Source: RUG100 sp034927505 | Lineage (GTDB): Bacteria > Bacillota > Clostridia > Peptostreptococcales > Anaerovoracaceae | Length of the DNA: 64,000 nt | Assembly: GCA_034927505.1 (NCBI GenBank) | Contig: JAYFPY010000004.1 | Coordinates: forward strand, 34,076 to 98,075 | Direction: 5' to 3' | Part shown: positions 7,240 to 15,455 of the stretch, one piece after another | Position numbering within the stretch: position 1 is the stretch's first letter | Layout: every line of letters begins with the position of its first letter | The notes under the pieces: model-generated | Databases searched by the model: none | The model's input: only the letters and a program-made list of their open reading frames with translations | Told to the model about the DNA's origin: nothing | Made by a program: the position numbers and the translations under genes

Positions 7240-8718
7240 TCATCCTTTCCGTTTTAAAATAATATCTGCAATACTTCTCTTTCCCGCAGAACGTCTGAAA
7301 AACAATATTTCTCCAATTACTCCGCCGCCCAGCAGCAGTCCGGCGGCAGCGGCAGTCAACCCGTTCAGTCCTGATTCGGATGAAAAATCCACAGAAGCAT
7401 TTTCCGGATCGAATTCTACCCATTGGTTTCCTGTTGAGTTCTTACTGTCATTGCTTTCGAAAGCTTTGTTCTCAGCCTGAGCAATTGCATTCGATGTCTT
7501 TTTATCTGCGATCTTCAACCCTCTGTTTTGATTTTGATTTCCGTTATCACCTTTCTGATCATTGCTGCCATCGCCCTTCTTCTTATTGCCAGTTCCATTG
7601 TTCCCTTTTTTATCATCGTCATTATTTCCTGTGCCGCCTCCTCCATTTCCGGGATCTTTCTTGTTGTCAGAGTCGTCTGACCCTATCCCTGTCATCCCGG
7701 CCTGTGAAGACGCTGTTGTCTGTCCGCTGTATTCCTTTCGAGTATATGAAAACTGCATAGAAGTATCTCCTTTTCCGACGATTTCCACCTGACACTTTCC
7801 ATCCTTCAGCATGGATCCTTCAGCCAGTCCGGTAACACTGACAATACTATTGTCGTATCCTGATACCTTGATATTTGAAAGCACCTGCTTTTTCAAAGCT
7901 GCCAGTGATTCTTTCGATAAATAGCTATAGGACTCAGGCAATGATACTGTACATGTCAGCTGATACTTGCTGCCTTTTTTATCCTTGCTGCCCGAGATCA
8001 ATTTTTTTTCGATTTTGAGACCGGGACTGCCCTTGAGTTGCACTTCCATCTCGTATACCCATTTTCCGCTGCTTTGTACATTTTCACTGCCATCGTCAGT
8101 TTGACCATATATCAGTCGATATTGAAAATCTTTTGGCAGATCTCCCGTGCTGTACTGCTTGTAGCTGCCTCCCTGGTTTATCCGCAGTGCTTCGTCTCTG
8201 CTGAATTCAGTACATGCTATTGCAAGGATAGTAGGAACGGATTCTGCACCCGCTCCGTATTTGGAAAAGCTGAAATCAGAGATCTGACCGTTGGACGGCA
8301 TCTCTCTTGCCTGGTTTGGCAAATAGTATCTGCTTTTCAAAAGATCGTTGGCCGAAAAAGTCGTAGTGGATTCCCCGTAGTTGTCCGATGTTTTCATATG
8401 CAGATAGTTGACAGATCCCAGATCGATGTTGCAGTCGTTTATCAGGTTTTCCAGACTGGGCCCCCATCCGTAGCAAACGCGTGCAAAATGCCCGCTGTCT
8501 ATCCCTGAATATGTGTATATTTCTGTACCGGCCAAATTTTTCATATCGGTCTCGGTGTAATTTCCAACTTCGTAATACGGGCCTCCATAGAATCCTGCAC
8601 TTATTTTTAGATTTCCTGCCTCCGCCTTCTGCGGTATCAACAGGCATGTCAAAATGAACATTAAAATAACTGCAGCGGCAATCGTTCTTTTTCTTTTTTG
8701 ATGATTGTTTCTAACCAT
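7240..8718 (-). CDS. Surface protein, SUOX-like domain, disordered linker and C-terminal membrane anchor
   Basis: This 492-residue protein starts at the ATG at 8718, just ahead of a basic, hydrophobic signal peptide (KRKRTIAAAVILMFILTCLL, cleavage near KAEAG). An earlier in-frame ATG at 8760 lies inside a terminator hairpin and is unlikely. Residues about 35-235 form an enlarged SUOX-like domain (VCYGWGPSLENLI, VPTILAIACTEF, YRLIYGQTDDG, WVYEMEVQL); residues about 240-335 look like an Ig/beta sandwich. A Gly/Asn/Asp/Lys-rich linker (about 345-405) follows, and a hydrophobic anchor near the end (GLTAAAAGLLLGGGVIGEILFF) precedes a basic tail. There is no LPXTG. It lies 11 bp upstream of the ExbB-like gene and is a good candidate for the envelope-spanning partner moved by that motor. 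Confidence 0.75.
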   Translation of the reverse strand: MVRNNHQKRKRTIAAAVILMFILTCLLIPQKAEAGNLKISAGFYGGPYYEVGNYTETDMKNLAGTEIYTYSGIDSGHFARVCYGWGPSLENLINDCNIDLGSVNYLHMKTSDNYGESTTTFSANDLLKSRYYLPNQAREMPSNGQISDFSFSKYGAGAESVPTILAIACTEFSRDEALRINQGGSYKQYSTGDLPKDFQYRLIYGQTDDGSENVQSSGKWVYEMEVQLKGSPGLKIEKKLISGSKDKKGSKYQLTCTVSLPESYSYLSKESLAALKKQVLSNIKVSGYDNSIVSVTGLAEGSMLKDGKCQVEIVGKGDTSMQFSYTRKEYSGQTTASSQAGMTGIGSDDSDNKKDPGNGGGGTGNNDDDKKGNNGTGNKKKGDGSNDQKGDNGNQNQNRGLKIADKKTSNAIAQAENKAFESNDSKNSTGNQWVEFDPENASVDFSSESGLNGLTAAAAGLLLGGGVIGEILFFRRSAGKRSIADIILKRKG

Positions 8719-8747
8719 TTGTTCTTTCTGTTCATAAAACCCATAAA

Positions 8748-8774
8748 GGGGCTGCCTCATTGTGAGTCAGCCCC
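8748..8774 (-). terminator. Hairpin terminator after the giant surface protein gene
   Basis: GGGGCTG and CAGCCCC form the outer stem, with CTCA/TGAG pairing inside. Read leftward the hairpin is followed by TTTATGGGTTTTATG, a weak U-tract. It probably ends most transcripts of the giant gene and allows partial read-through into the 7240-8718 gene, for which no separate promoter was found. Confidence 0.6.
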
Positions 8775-8805
8775 AAATGGATCATTGGGTTTGATTTTGT
8801 ATAGT

Positions 8806-11800
8806 CTATTTTACTTTTACAGTCTTGATAGAAGACCATCCGCCATAGACTTTTGTTTTATTTACTGTACGGTAAACTCTTACTTTTACGTAGTATTTTT
8901 TACCTTTTTTCAGCTTGGTTTTTTTGTAGCTTTTTTTGCTTACCGGCAATGTTTTGACTATTTTTGTCTTCTTCTTGGAAGTCGATATGGAAACCTGATA
9001 TTTTGAAGCTCCTTTTACTTCCTTCCATGACACTGTCAGCTTTTTCTTACCTGCTTTTGTTTTGATTTTTGTCTTTGCAGGTGTCGGTCTAAGCCCTTTC
9101 ACTTCCGAATAATTTCCGTAAACTGTGTGTGTCTGAGCCTTTGAATCTGAATACGTATTGAACGCTCTTACTTTGTAGTAATACGTTGTTCCGCACTGCA
9201 GACCTGTCTGGCTCAAAGAAACTGTCTTTGGATCACTTATTTTTGATATCAGTGAATATGTTCCGTTCGCACTGGTCGATCGATACACTTCATAACCCTG
9301 TGCGGCACTGACCATATTCCATGACACTTTACCGCTATTGTACGAGGTTGCTGTTGCTGTCACTGTTATCGGTGAAGCCACCTTTACGCTGGCCAGCTGT
9401 GCTTTCAGATCGTCGATCTCATCTAGCTGCATCTGACTGTTTTTATCAGCTTCTTCCAATTTTTCCTGAAGATCTCCCATTCCGCTATAGAACCAGTCTG
9501 ACCATTCCCATGTGAACTGTGGATATCCGGATGTGTCCGTATAGGCTTCACCCAAAGTCCCCGCCAGTACTTTCAGTTCGTCTGATGTCTTTACTGCCGA
9601 ATTGTCAGTTACTGTTGCTGCTGCTGAATTTCCTCCAACGGACGATGCTGCTGTACCTGTCAGATAGAATGTATTGCTTATGCTCGCATCCTTAGGCGTA
9701 TATCCCATTATCGATCCGGTTTTTACAGTTCCGTTACTGCCCGTTACAATTCCTGCATTATAGCAATTCGTCATGTCTGTCACATAATTGCCCTGTGTCC
9801 CGACTATTCCGCCGACACCCTGTGTTGCGCTTCCTTCTGAAGCAGTTACTGCACCCAGGTTGAAACAATTTGTAGTTGTTTTTATATATCCTGTCCCATA
9901 TATTCCGCCTACTGAATAAGTCCCCTTTACTTCGCCAGTGTTGTAAAGATTGTCAGCAGTACCGCTTGGCGAAGCATAGTTTCCGGCAACTCCTCCTATA
10001 TTGCTGGTTCCGCTTATATCTCCGGTATTGCCGCACTTGTACACTGCCTCTCCTGCATTTCCGACTATTCCTCCGATATTTCCGGCCGTGGCTGTTACAT
10101 CTCCATTGTTGATGCAATTAGTAACAGTAGTTTTATTGCTCTGTCCGATTATTCCTCCGATAAACGAAGTGCCCGCAACCTTTGCAGTATTCTTGCAGTT
10201 GATGACCTTTGAAGCATTCGAGCTCCCTACTCCTACAATTCCTCCAGTCTGTGATGATCCGCTGACTGATGCTCGGTTTATACATCCGGAAACTGTTCCG
10301 CTGCCGTAGATCTGTGCAACAATACCTCCGGTATATGATGCTGTAGATTTTACATTCCCCGAAGTAATTACATTTTTTACCGCACCATTGCTTAATACTC
10401 CTACCAACCCTGTATACGCTGTTGTAGAATCCATTCCCATTTTAATGGTTTTACCGCTTCCGTCAAAAGTTCCATTGTAATAAAACTGCTTTGAATAGTA
10501 CGGTTTTTTTCCATTGCCGGTCTCTATCGTTATACTCAGTGTTCTTCCTATTGGCGTATACTTTATCTCGGAAAGGTCTATATTCTTTGTTACCTTTGCA
10601 TTGATATCTGTCTTTCCCATTTTTCCTACCATATCGGAAAATGCCTGTAGCTCTGATGCACCTGTAATAAGATATGTGCCCGCTGCGTCCTGTTTCGGTG
10701 CATTGGTCATGTCCAACGCTTCCACCTTTATGGTGTCGCTCTTTGTCGTATCTTTATACTTGTAACTTACCGTAATGGTATTCGTCCCTGTTGTCAGTGC
10801 TGTGTCTGTACACGTGAAACCCTCCGTAAGGGCCTCGGTCTTTCCATTTGTATAGCTTACCGTCAGCTTCATGTCTTTTGAGTCGAATTTCTCACCTGCC
10901 GCATAGTACATTTTAGTAGGTGCAGTTGTTATACCTACTGAGTCCAGCTGATTTTCTGTAACCGTTATATTAGTATCAAAGGAAAAATCTTTTCCTTCAA
11001 AAGTACCGCTGACAGTTTCTTTTGTATCTGTCGGTTTCAGCTCATCAGTGTTGCTTATCTTATAATCTACCGCAGTCAAATTCTGAGTAGTACCGTCGCT
11101 GTATGTTGCTGTCAGCACCATTCCGGCATCACTGAATGTCTGTCCTTCGACATAGTCAGTTTTTGTCGGCTGACTTTTCATCTCCACTTTCGTGACCGTA
11201 GCTGTACTGTCCGACTGCCACCTGAGTATCGGATAGCCATTATTTACGTTAGTTGCCTTGTCAGCAACATATGCGCCGCCCAGATCCGTCAGGAATGATG
11301 CCGCCTTCATTTCAGCATCTGTTTTCCTGATACCGTTTCTTGCAGTATCTCCTTCAAAATCTTTATAATATGCGATCGTATCCAATGCATAATTGTTTAC
11401 AAGAGTTGTTGTTGCATCTCCTCTTGGTGCAATTGCACAGTAGTCCTTATATCCTTGGTATATGGTCCCAACAGTATAGCAGTTAGTTACAGTTGAAGAT
11501 TTACTTGTGAATCCGGTTATCCCTGCTATCCATCGACTGTCGAAGTAATTTGGCGTGGCCTCAAGTGCTTTTGTGTTTACTGCACCGGTGTTATAACAGT
11601 TCACTATGTGGCCGTTTCCCCATTCAGTATTATTACATCCTGTTCGCCCTGCAATACCTGCCTGTCCATTGCCGCTGCCGCTGAACTGTGTATATATATT
11701 TCCGTGATTATAACATTTTGAAACGGTACCTTCGGTCTCTCCGACGATACCTCCGATCTTTTTATATGACTTGATGAATCCCTCATTGCCGCATTCAGTG

Positions 11801-12990
11801 ATGAGTCCTTCAGCTCCATCTATTGTTCTGTTGATATCCTTGCCGGTTGTAGAATCTCTCCATTTTTCTGCAGCATTGAATCCGGCGATCCCGCCGACAT
11901 TACCCGACCACAATGCTGTCAAAGCCACTTTTGATATTACCCTTTTGATAGTGCCGCAGTTGAATCCGGCAACGCTGCCTACAAAATCCGATGTAGGATC
12001 TACACCCGTGCTTTTGCCTTCAGTAGATGTACATGTTACCGCTCCTATAACCGTAAGATTTTCTATTGTCCCGGCGTTGAAACCGAACAGACCTGTGAAA
12101 TTAGGTTCTGCTCCGTCAACTGTCTTCGCATTAATATTAAGATTTTTTATCGTTTTACCGTTACCGTCAAAGGTGCCTTTGAATTTATAAGTTGCAGTTC
12201 CGTCTTCCAGTTTAGCACCGCCGCCTATCGGCGTGAACTCCTTGTCATTGAGATCGATGTTCTTTGACAGTTTTATGTATTTCCCATCGAAAGTGTTCCC
12301 GCTGTTTACCTGCGATGACAGATAAGCCATATGTGTGCCATTTGATATGATATAAGGATCTGCCTCGGTCCCTGTTCCGGATTCAAATCCGGTCCCTGCG
12401 GTTCCATCCCACTCATTTTTTGAAACGGAAATGGTGGTTTTCTCTGTGCTGAAAAGACCGCTGATCCAGTTTGTTTTATTAAAGTCCTTCGTTCCCGTTT
12501 GACCGTATACCAGCATTCCTGTATCTTTTGTAATTATTGGATCCACTTTGACTTTTGTATCGTCATCGACCAGCGCTCCGTCCTTCAAAGTAAACGAATA
12601 TCGATCTGTTCCAAACAGCTCTTTTACCGTCATATCTCTGGAAACGTCATCCGCTGCAGATTTAACAGTTATTATCTGCTCTTCATCCAGTTTTGATACA
12701 TCTATATTCGCCTTTGCAAGAATATCCGCAAGTTTAACTCCTGTATATTCGCTGCTGTCTACGCCCTTCTTATTTAGCGAACTGTATGTTGCAGTTACAG
12801 GTGTCAGGGAATTATACATATCCTCCGTAACTGTTGCAGTATCGCTTCCGTATGCGATTTTCAATTTTGCAGTGTCATCTGCCGAAGCTTTCGATGTCAT
12901 GCCTGCAAACAGCGACATTATCATTACTAAAGTAATGAACATCGCTAACATTTTCTGAGATTTCTTTCTCACAGTATTATCTGTGTACAT
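8806..12990 (-). CDS. Giant surface protein: SUOX-like domain, GLUG repeats, Ig-like and Fn3-like domains
   Basis: About 1394 residues. The start at 12990 is preceded by GGGAG at 5 nt; an in-frame ATG at 13005 has no ribosome site. Order: signal peptide (ending SKASA); a SUOX-like domain to about residue 190 (YTGVKLADILAKA, GMLVYGQTG, NWISGLF); a first block of GLUG-type repeats (GGIAGFNA, GGIVGETEG, NCYNTG); two Big_3-like Ig domains (YVEGQTFSDAGMVLTATYSDG, YYAAGEKFDSKDMKLTVSY); a second GLUG block (GGIVGV, GGIIGQ, GGVAGNY); a short coiled coil (LQEKLEEADKNSQMQLDEID); a fibronectin III domain; and a Lys/Tyr-rich Fn3-like tail like that of the S8 protease at 30880. No LPXTG is present. It is preceded by the third Crp-type promoter. 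Likely a wall-associated adhesin or scaffold carrying the locus's signature fold. Confidence 0.8.
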   Translation of the reverse strand: MYTDNTVRKKSQKMLAMFITLVMIMSLFAGMTSKASADDTAKLKIAYGSDTATVTEDMYNSLTPVTATYSSLNKKGVDSSEYTGVKLADILAKANIDVSKLDEEQIITVKSAADDVSRDMTVKELFGTDRYSFTLKDGALVDDDTKVKVDPIITKDTGMLVYGQTGTKDFNKTNWISGLFSTEKTTISVSKNEWDGTAGTGFESGTGTEADPYIISNGTHMAYLSSQVNSGNTFDGKYIKLSKNIDLNDKEFTPIGGGAKLEDGTATYKFKGTFDGNGKTIKNLNINAKTVDGAEPNFTGLFGFNAGTIENLTVIGAVTCTSTEGKSTGVDPTSDFVGSVAGFNCGTIKRVISKVALTALWSGNVGGIAGFNAAEKWRDSTTGKDINRTIDGAEGLITECGNEGFIKSYKKIGGIVGETEGTVSKCYNHGNIYTQFSGSGNGQAGIAGRTGCNNTEWGNGHIVNCYNTGAVNTKALEATPNYFDSRWIAGITGFTSKSSTVTNCYTVGTIYQGYKDYCAIAPRGDATTTLVNNYALDTIAYYKDFEGDTARNGIRKTDAEMKAASFLTDLGGAYVADKATNVNNGYPILRWQSDSTATVTKVEMKSQPTKTDYVEGQTFSDAGMVLTATYSDGTTQNLTAVDYKISNTDELKPTDTKETVSGTFEGKDFSFDTNITVTENQLDSVGITTAPTKMYYAAGEKFDSKDMKLTVSYTNGKTEALTEGFTCTDTALTTGTNTITVSYKYKDTTKSDTIKVEALDMTNAPKQDAAGTYLITGASELQAFSDMVGKMGKTDINAKVTKNIDLSEIKYTPIGRTLSITIETGNGKKPYYSKQFYYNGTFDGSGKTIKMGMDSTTAYTGLVGVLSNGAVKNVITSGNVKSTASYTGGIVAQIYGSGTVSGCINRASVSGSSQTGGIVGVGSSNASKVINCKNTAKVAGTSFIGGIIGQSNKTTVTNCINNGDVTATAGNIGGIVGNAGEAVYKCGNTGDISGTSNIGGVAGNYASPSGTADNLYNTGEVKGTYSVGGIYGTGYIKTTTNCFNLGAVTASEGSATQGVGGIVGTQGNYVTDMTNCYNAGIVTGSNGTVKTGSIMGYTPKDASISNTFYLTGTAASSVGGNSAAATVTDNSAVKTSDELKVLAGTLGEAYTDTSGYPQFTWEWSDWFYSGMGDLQEKLEEADKNSQMQLDEIDDLKAQLASVKVASPITVTATATSYNSGKVSWNMVSAAQGYEVYRSTSANGTYSLISKISDPKTVSLSQTGLQCGTTYYYKVRAFNTYSDSKAQTHTVYGNYSEVKGLRPTPAKTKIKTKAGKKKLTVSWKEVKGASKYQVSISTSKKKTKIVKTLPVSKKSYKKTKLKKGKKYYVKVRVYRTVNKTKVYGGWSSIKTVKVK

Positions 12991-13060
12991 CTTTTCTCCC
13001 TTCATTTTACAATCTGTTTTGCAAATCTATCAATAATTCTTAAGACTTAATCAGACTGAC

Positions 13061-13104
13061 ATTATACTTCATCATTCAAAAAAAGCATGTTGGCTCGCCA
13101 ACAT
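13061..13104 (-). promoter_or_regulatory. Crp/Fnr-type operator and promoter of the giant surface protein
   Basis: The perfect palindrome ATGTTGGC-GA-GCCAACAT (minus-strand reading, 13104-13087) is followed by 20 bp and TATAAT (13066-13061), the same spacing as at 1158 and 5733. An alternative reading is a terminator, because a 7-bp stem with a CGAG loop is followed by seven T residues on the minus strand. The exact spacing to a consensus -10 and the shared GTTG-N6-CAAC core favour the operator. Confidence 0.55.
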
Positions 13105-13361
13105 ACTTTGCAATTTCCCGTATTTATTTTCTCTTTTTATCATAATGACAACATTTATCTATCATATTGGATGCTTTTCGAGCCGCTTCGGCTCTTCTTA
13201 TTTCTCTTTGTTGTTAAGGTATTCTTTACGGTTCTGGCCTGGCTGTTTATCATTGTCTAAAATACTGTGGCAGTATCTTGCTCTTCTATTGATATTATAC
13301 TGGCTGGCCGTCTGCATTTCAACTTGCCGCAAAAACAAACTCGCGCTTTTCTTCCCCGATA
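13105..13361. other. Intergenic stretch with a small hairpin, no supported gene
   Basis: This gap between divergent genes holds a 6-bp hairpin (GAGCCG-CTT-CGGCTC, 13180-13194) followed on the plus strand by a T-rich tract, and a 39-codon minus-strand frame (13198-13317) with a TATAAT upstream but no clear ribosome site. Its residues (RRARYCHSILDNDKQ) faintly recall Rpn-family transposase-nuclease ends, which would make it a remnant. I see no gene I can support. Confidence 0.3.
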
Positions 13362-13370
13362 TGATATAAT
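13362..13370 (+). promoter_or_regulatory. Extended -10 promoter of a probable leaderless mRNA
   Basis: TGATATAAT is an extended -10 (TGN-TATAAT). The start codon of the NTPase gene begins 7 nt after its last base, where the +1 is expected, so the mRNA would have no 5' leader and no Shine-Dalgarno. Confidence 0.55.
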
Positions 13371-13376
13371 CGCTTC

Positions 13377-13994
13377 ATGAAACATCTATTCATCGAAGGA
13401 CCCGTACAACAGGGCAAATCAACTTTACTGAGAAAATGTCTGGAACCGTACAAAGACAGACTGGGCGGCTTTTCCTCACAGCGACTCATGCGTGCGGGAG
13501 AAATACCGGCGGCTTATCGTATCACGGAAGCAGGCGATTTCTGCCTGCAGCGGGAATCCGACTTGTCTCTTCCGGGCATCTTTCAGATACGCACCCGAGA
13601 TGGCTCTGAAAAACATCCGGAGATCTTTTCCGAGTTCGGCGTAGAACTTTTAGAGGCAGCAAAAGATAAGGATCTGATCCTGCTGGACGAGATCGGAGGC
13701 TCTGAGCTGCTGGTCCCGGAGTTCCGGGAAAATCTGTATGAGATACTGGGCGGAGACGTCCCCTGTATCGGTGTGATCAAGCTCAATGAAAAAGCCAGAT
13801 TCATGAGCGCCAAGGCCGGATACCCGAAAACTGTTTCTGAAATGAACAGCCGCCTTCGAAAAGATATAACAGAAAGGTTCGACGGCCACATTATTTCTAT
13901 CTTGGACATGCCGGATCGATCTTCAAATAATTATGCGATACTGAAGAAAAAAATAGAGGAGTTTTTATGTGGGATATTTACGACAAACTGTTAG
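13377..13994 (+). CDS. THEP1-type nucleoside-triphosphatase
   Basis: This 205-residue P-loop NTPase has GPVQQGKST as Walker A at residues 8-16 and LILLDEIGG as Walker B near residue 100, followed by VPEFRENLYEIL. This is the NTPase_1/THEP1 family, which hydrolyses a range of NTPs; cellular role unknown. The start is fixed because the P-loop begins at residue 8 and no upstream start exists, yet there is no ribosome site: the promoter -10 ends 7 nt before the ATG. The downstream DUF364 gene overlaps its 3' end by 28 bp with its own GAGGAG. Pairing with DUF364 and the opposing MobB-like gene hints at metal or cofactor handling. Confidence 0.8.
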   Translation: MKHLFIEGPVQQGKSTLLRKCLEPYKDRLGGFSSQRLMRAGEIPAAYRITEAGDFCLQRESDLSLPGIFQIRTRDGSEKHPEIFSEFGVELLEAAKDKDLILLDEIGGSELLVPEFRENLYEILGGDVPCIGVIKLNEKARFMSAKAGYPKTVSEMNSRLRKDITERFDGHIISILDMPDRSSNNYAILKKKIEEFLCGIFTTNC

Positions 13995-14698
13995 CTGAAA
14001 TACCGAAAGGGCCTACTGTCGACTGCGTACATCAAGGTCCGACGTGGACCCTGGTCAAAGCCGGCGATCTGACCGGGATCGCAGTCACTATCAACGAAGC
14101 CCATCTTTCCATACCGACCTACGATCATCTGGAAGGCCGCAGTCTGAAAGAAGTCGCTGCACTGTGCAAAGACTGGGATTTCATGACTGCAGGCGTAGGT
14201 ACCGCTGCGCTCAATGCATGGCTGAGCCACAGTGATTTTGCTGCAGACGGCATCGGCGACGCTGTCAGGACCGGCAATACTTTTGACGATTATGCCCAAT
14301 TCGCAAAAGGAAAAAAAGTAGCCGTCATCGGACACTTCCGCATGCTGGAACGATCCCTTCTTGACATTTCCCAAGTCTCTATTTTAGAACGGCTTCCCGA
14401 ACCGGGGGATTATCCCGATTCAGCCTGCGAATATATCTTACCGGAGCAGGACCTTGTTTTCATCACAGGGTCTGCCTTTACCAACAAAACTCTGCCTAGG
14501 CTGCTGGAACTCAGTAAAAATGCCAGGACCGTAATAGTAGGTCCCAGCACTCCATTATCCGATATTCTGTTTGATTACGGTGTGGATGAACTGTCAGGTC
14601 TTGTGCCCGGCGACATACCGGCTACACAGTTCGAGTCCATCGGCTGCGACGAGATCAGTCTGTCAAAAATCGGCACCCGCATCCGCATAAAAAAATAA
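13967..14698 (+). CDS. DUF364 (putative heavy-metal chelation domain) protein
   Basis: This 243-residue soluble protein has an N-terminal DUF4213-like part (residues 1-90: PKGPTVDCVHQGPTWTLVKA, GIAVTINEAH) and a C-terminal Rossmann-like DUF364 domain (KKVAVIGHFRMLERSL, PEQDLVFITGSAFTNKTLPRLLEL, ARTVIVGPSTPLSDILFDYGVDELSG). The family is often encoded with molybdate/tungstate or other metal transporters and is proposed to bind metals, with no settled function. It starts inside the NTPase gene after GAGGAG. Its stop codon abuts the stop of the convergent MobB-like gene with no bases between. Confidence 0.8.
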   Translation: MWDIYDKLLAEIPKGPTVDCVHQGPTWTLVKAGDLTGIAVTINEAHLSIPTYDHLEGRSLKEVAALCKDWDFMTAGVGTAALNAWLSHSDFAADGIGDAVRTGNTFDDYAQFAKGKKVAVIGHFRMLERSLLDISQVSILERLPEPGDYPDSACEYILPEQDLVFITGSAFTNKTLPRLLELSKNARTVIVGPSTPLSDILFDYGVDELSGLVPGDIPATQFESIGCDEISLSKIGTRIRIKK

Positions 14699-15445
14699 CT
14701 ACTTGAATTTCAATGTCACTTCGGTACCGTCTTTGTATCCCTTCAGTTTACTGATCATGCCTTTGACGGAACCTTTCATTATGTCCTTTACAAAATCTAC
14801 GATCATCACTTCCTCACCGTCAAAAAACAGTTTCACATTCCCATCATCCACGATACATTCCGACCTGTCTCTTTTGCCCTGCAGCATATCTGCCAGCAGA
14901 CCTCTGCATCCGGAATCACCGCATGCGATGCAGCAGTCTTTATCGTAGTTGGGCATACGCTCCGGCGTCCTGTCAACTATGAAATCCAACAGCTTTTCCG
15001 GTTCGTCCATGCCATTGAACACAGGCAGCCCCTTATATTCTTTCATCTCTTTTGAGATCACTCCGGCGATCCCGATGGTCAGTTCATTGATCTGTTCATC
15101 CAGTTCTTCAGTGGATTTTCCGGTAACTATATTAGGGCAGTTGGCTCCGGAGTTTCCCTCCAGCACGACCCAGTCATTAGTATAGTTTTCCAGTATTTCT
15201 TCGATGTCAGCAGATCCGGGTAACATTATGTCCGTCTCTGACAGACCTCTTGCCGTCACCGGATGAGCTCCCGCTTTTTTGTGCTGGTCGGTGTCGGTCC
15301 CTTCCGTTTCCATGGTAAAACCCTCAAAGTGTATATTCTTTACCGATCCCACTGAAAAACCTCTGCCGCAAAGGCCTTTTATCACCTTTGTCACTGTTGT
15401 AGTTTTTCCTGTATTAGATATGCCCTTGAACATTATCAGTTTCAT
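14699..15445 (-). CDS. MobB-like P-loop GTPase with C-terminal Cys cluster
   Basis: This 248-residue protein begins MKLIMFKGISNTGKTTTVTKVI, a Walker A of the MobB (molybdopterin-guanine dinucleotide biosynthesis adaptor) family. HFEGFTMETEGTDTDQHKKAGAHPVTARG matches the MobB switch region and WVVLEGNSG the later conserved strand. It is longer than classical MobB (about 170 residues): the extra C-terminus holds DKDCCIACGDSGC, four cysteines that could bind a metal or Fe-S cluster, and then a DUF2149-unrelated tail. MobA, MoeA and molybdoenzymes are not in the window. It may serve maturation of a metal cofactor rather than classical MGD synthesis. Confidence 0.75.
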   Translation of the reverse strand: MKLIMFKGISNTGKTTTVTKVIKGLCGRGFSVGSVKNIHFEGFTMETEGTDTDQHKKAGAHPVTARGLSETDIMLPGSADIEEILENYTNDWVVLEGNSGANCPNIVTGKSTEELDEQINELTIGIAGVISKEMKEYKGLPVFNGMDEPEKLLDFIVDRTPERMPNYDKDCCIACGDSGCRGLLADMLQGKRDRSECIVDDGNVKLFFDGEEVMIVDFVKDIMKGSVKGMISKLKGYKDGTEVTLKFK

Positions 15446-15455
15446 TTTCGTTCCC

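Noticed and set aside
1..8718. Calling the SUOX-like proteins true molybdoenzymes
   Set aside because: None of the domains keeps the Moco-binding cysteine, several are lipoproteins or repeats, and no redox partner domain is attached.
8719..8760. Start of the anchored SUOX-like protein at 8760
   Set aside because: That ATG lies within the terminator hairpin and would add 14 polar residues before the signal peptide.
13198..13317. 39-codon minus-strand frame with Rpn-like residues
   Set aside because: Too short and without a Shine-Dalgarno; the resemblance to Rpn nuclease ends is faint. Mentioned only as a possible remnant.
13145..13369. Hydrophobic 74-codon plus-strand frame before the NTPase gene
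   Set aside because: No ribosome site, odd composition, overlaps the promoter of the next gene and has no recognisable motif.
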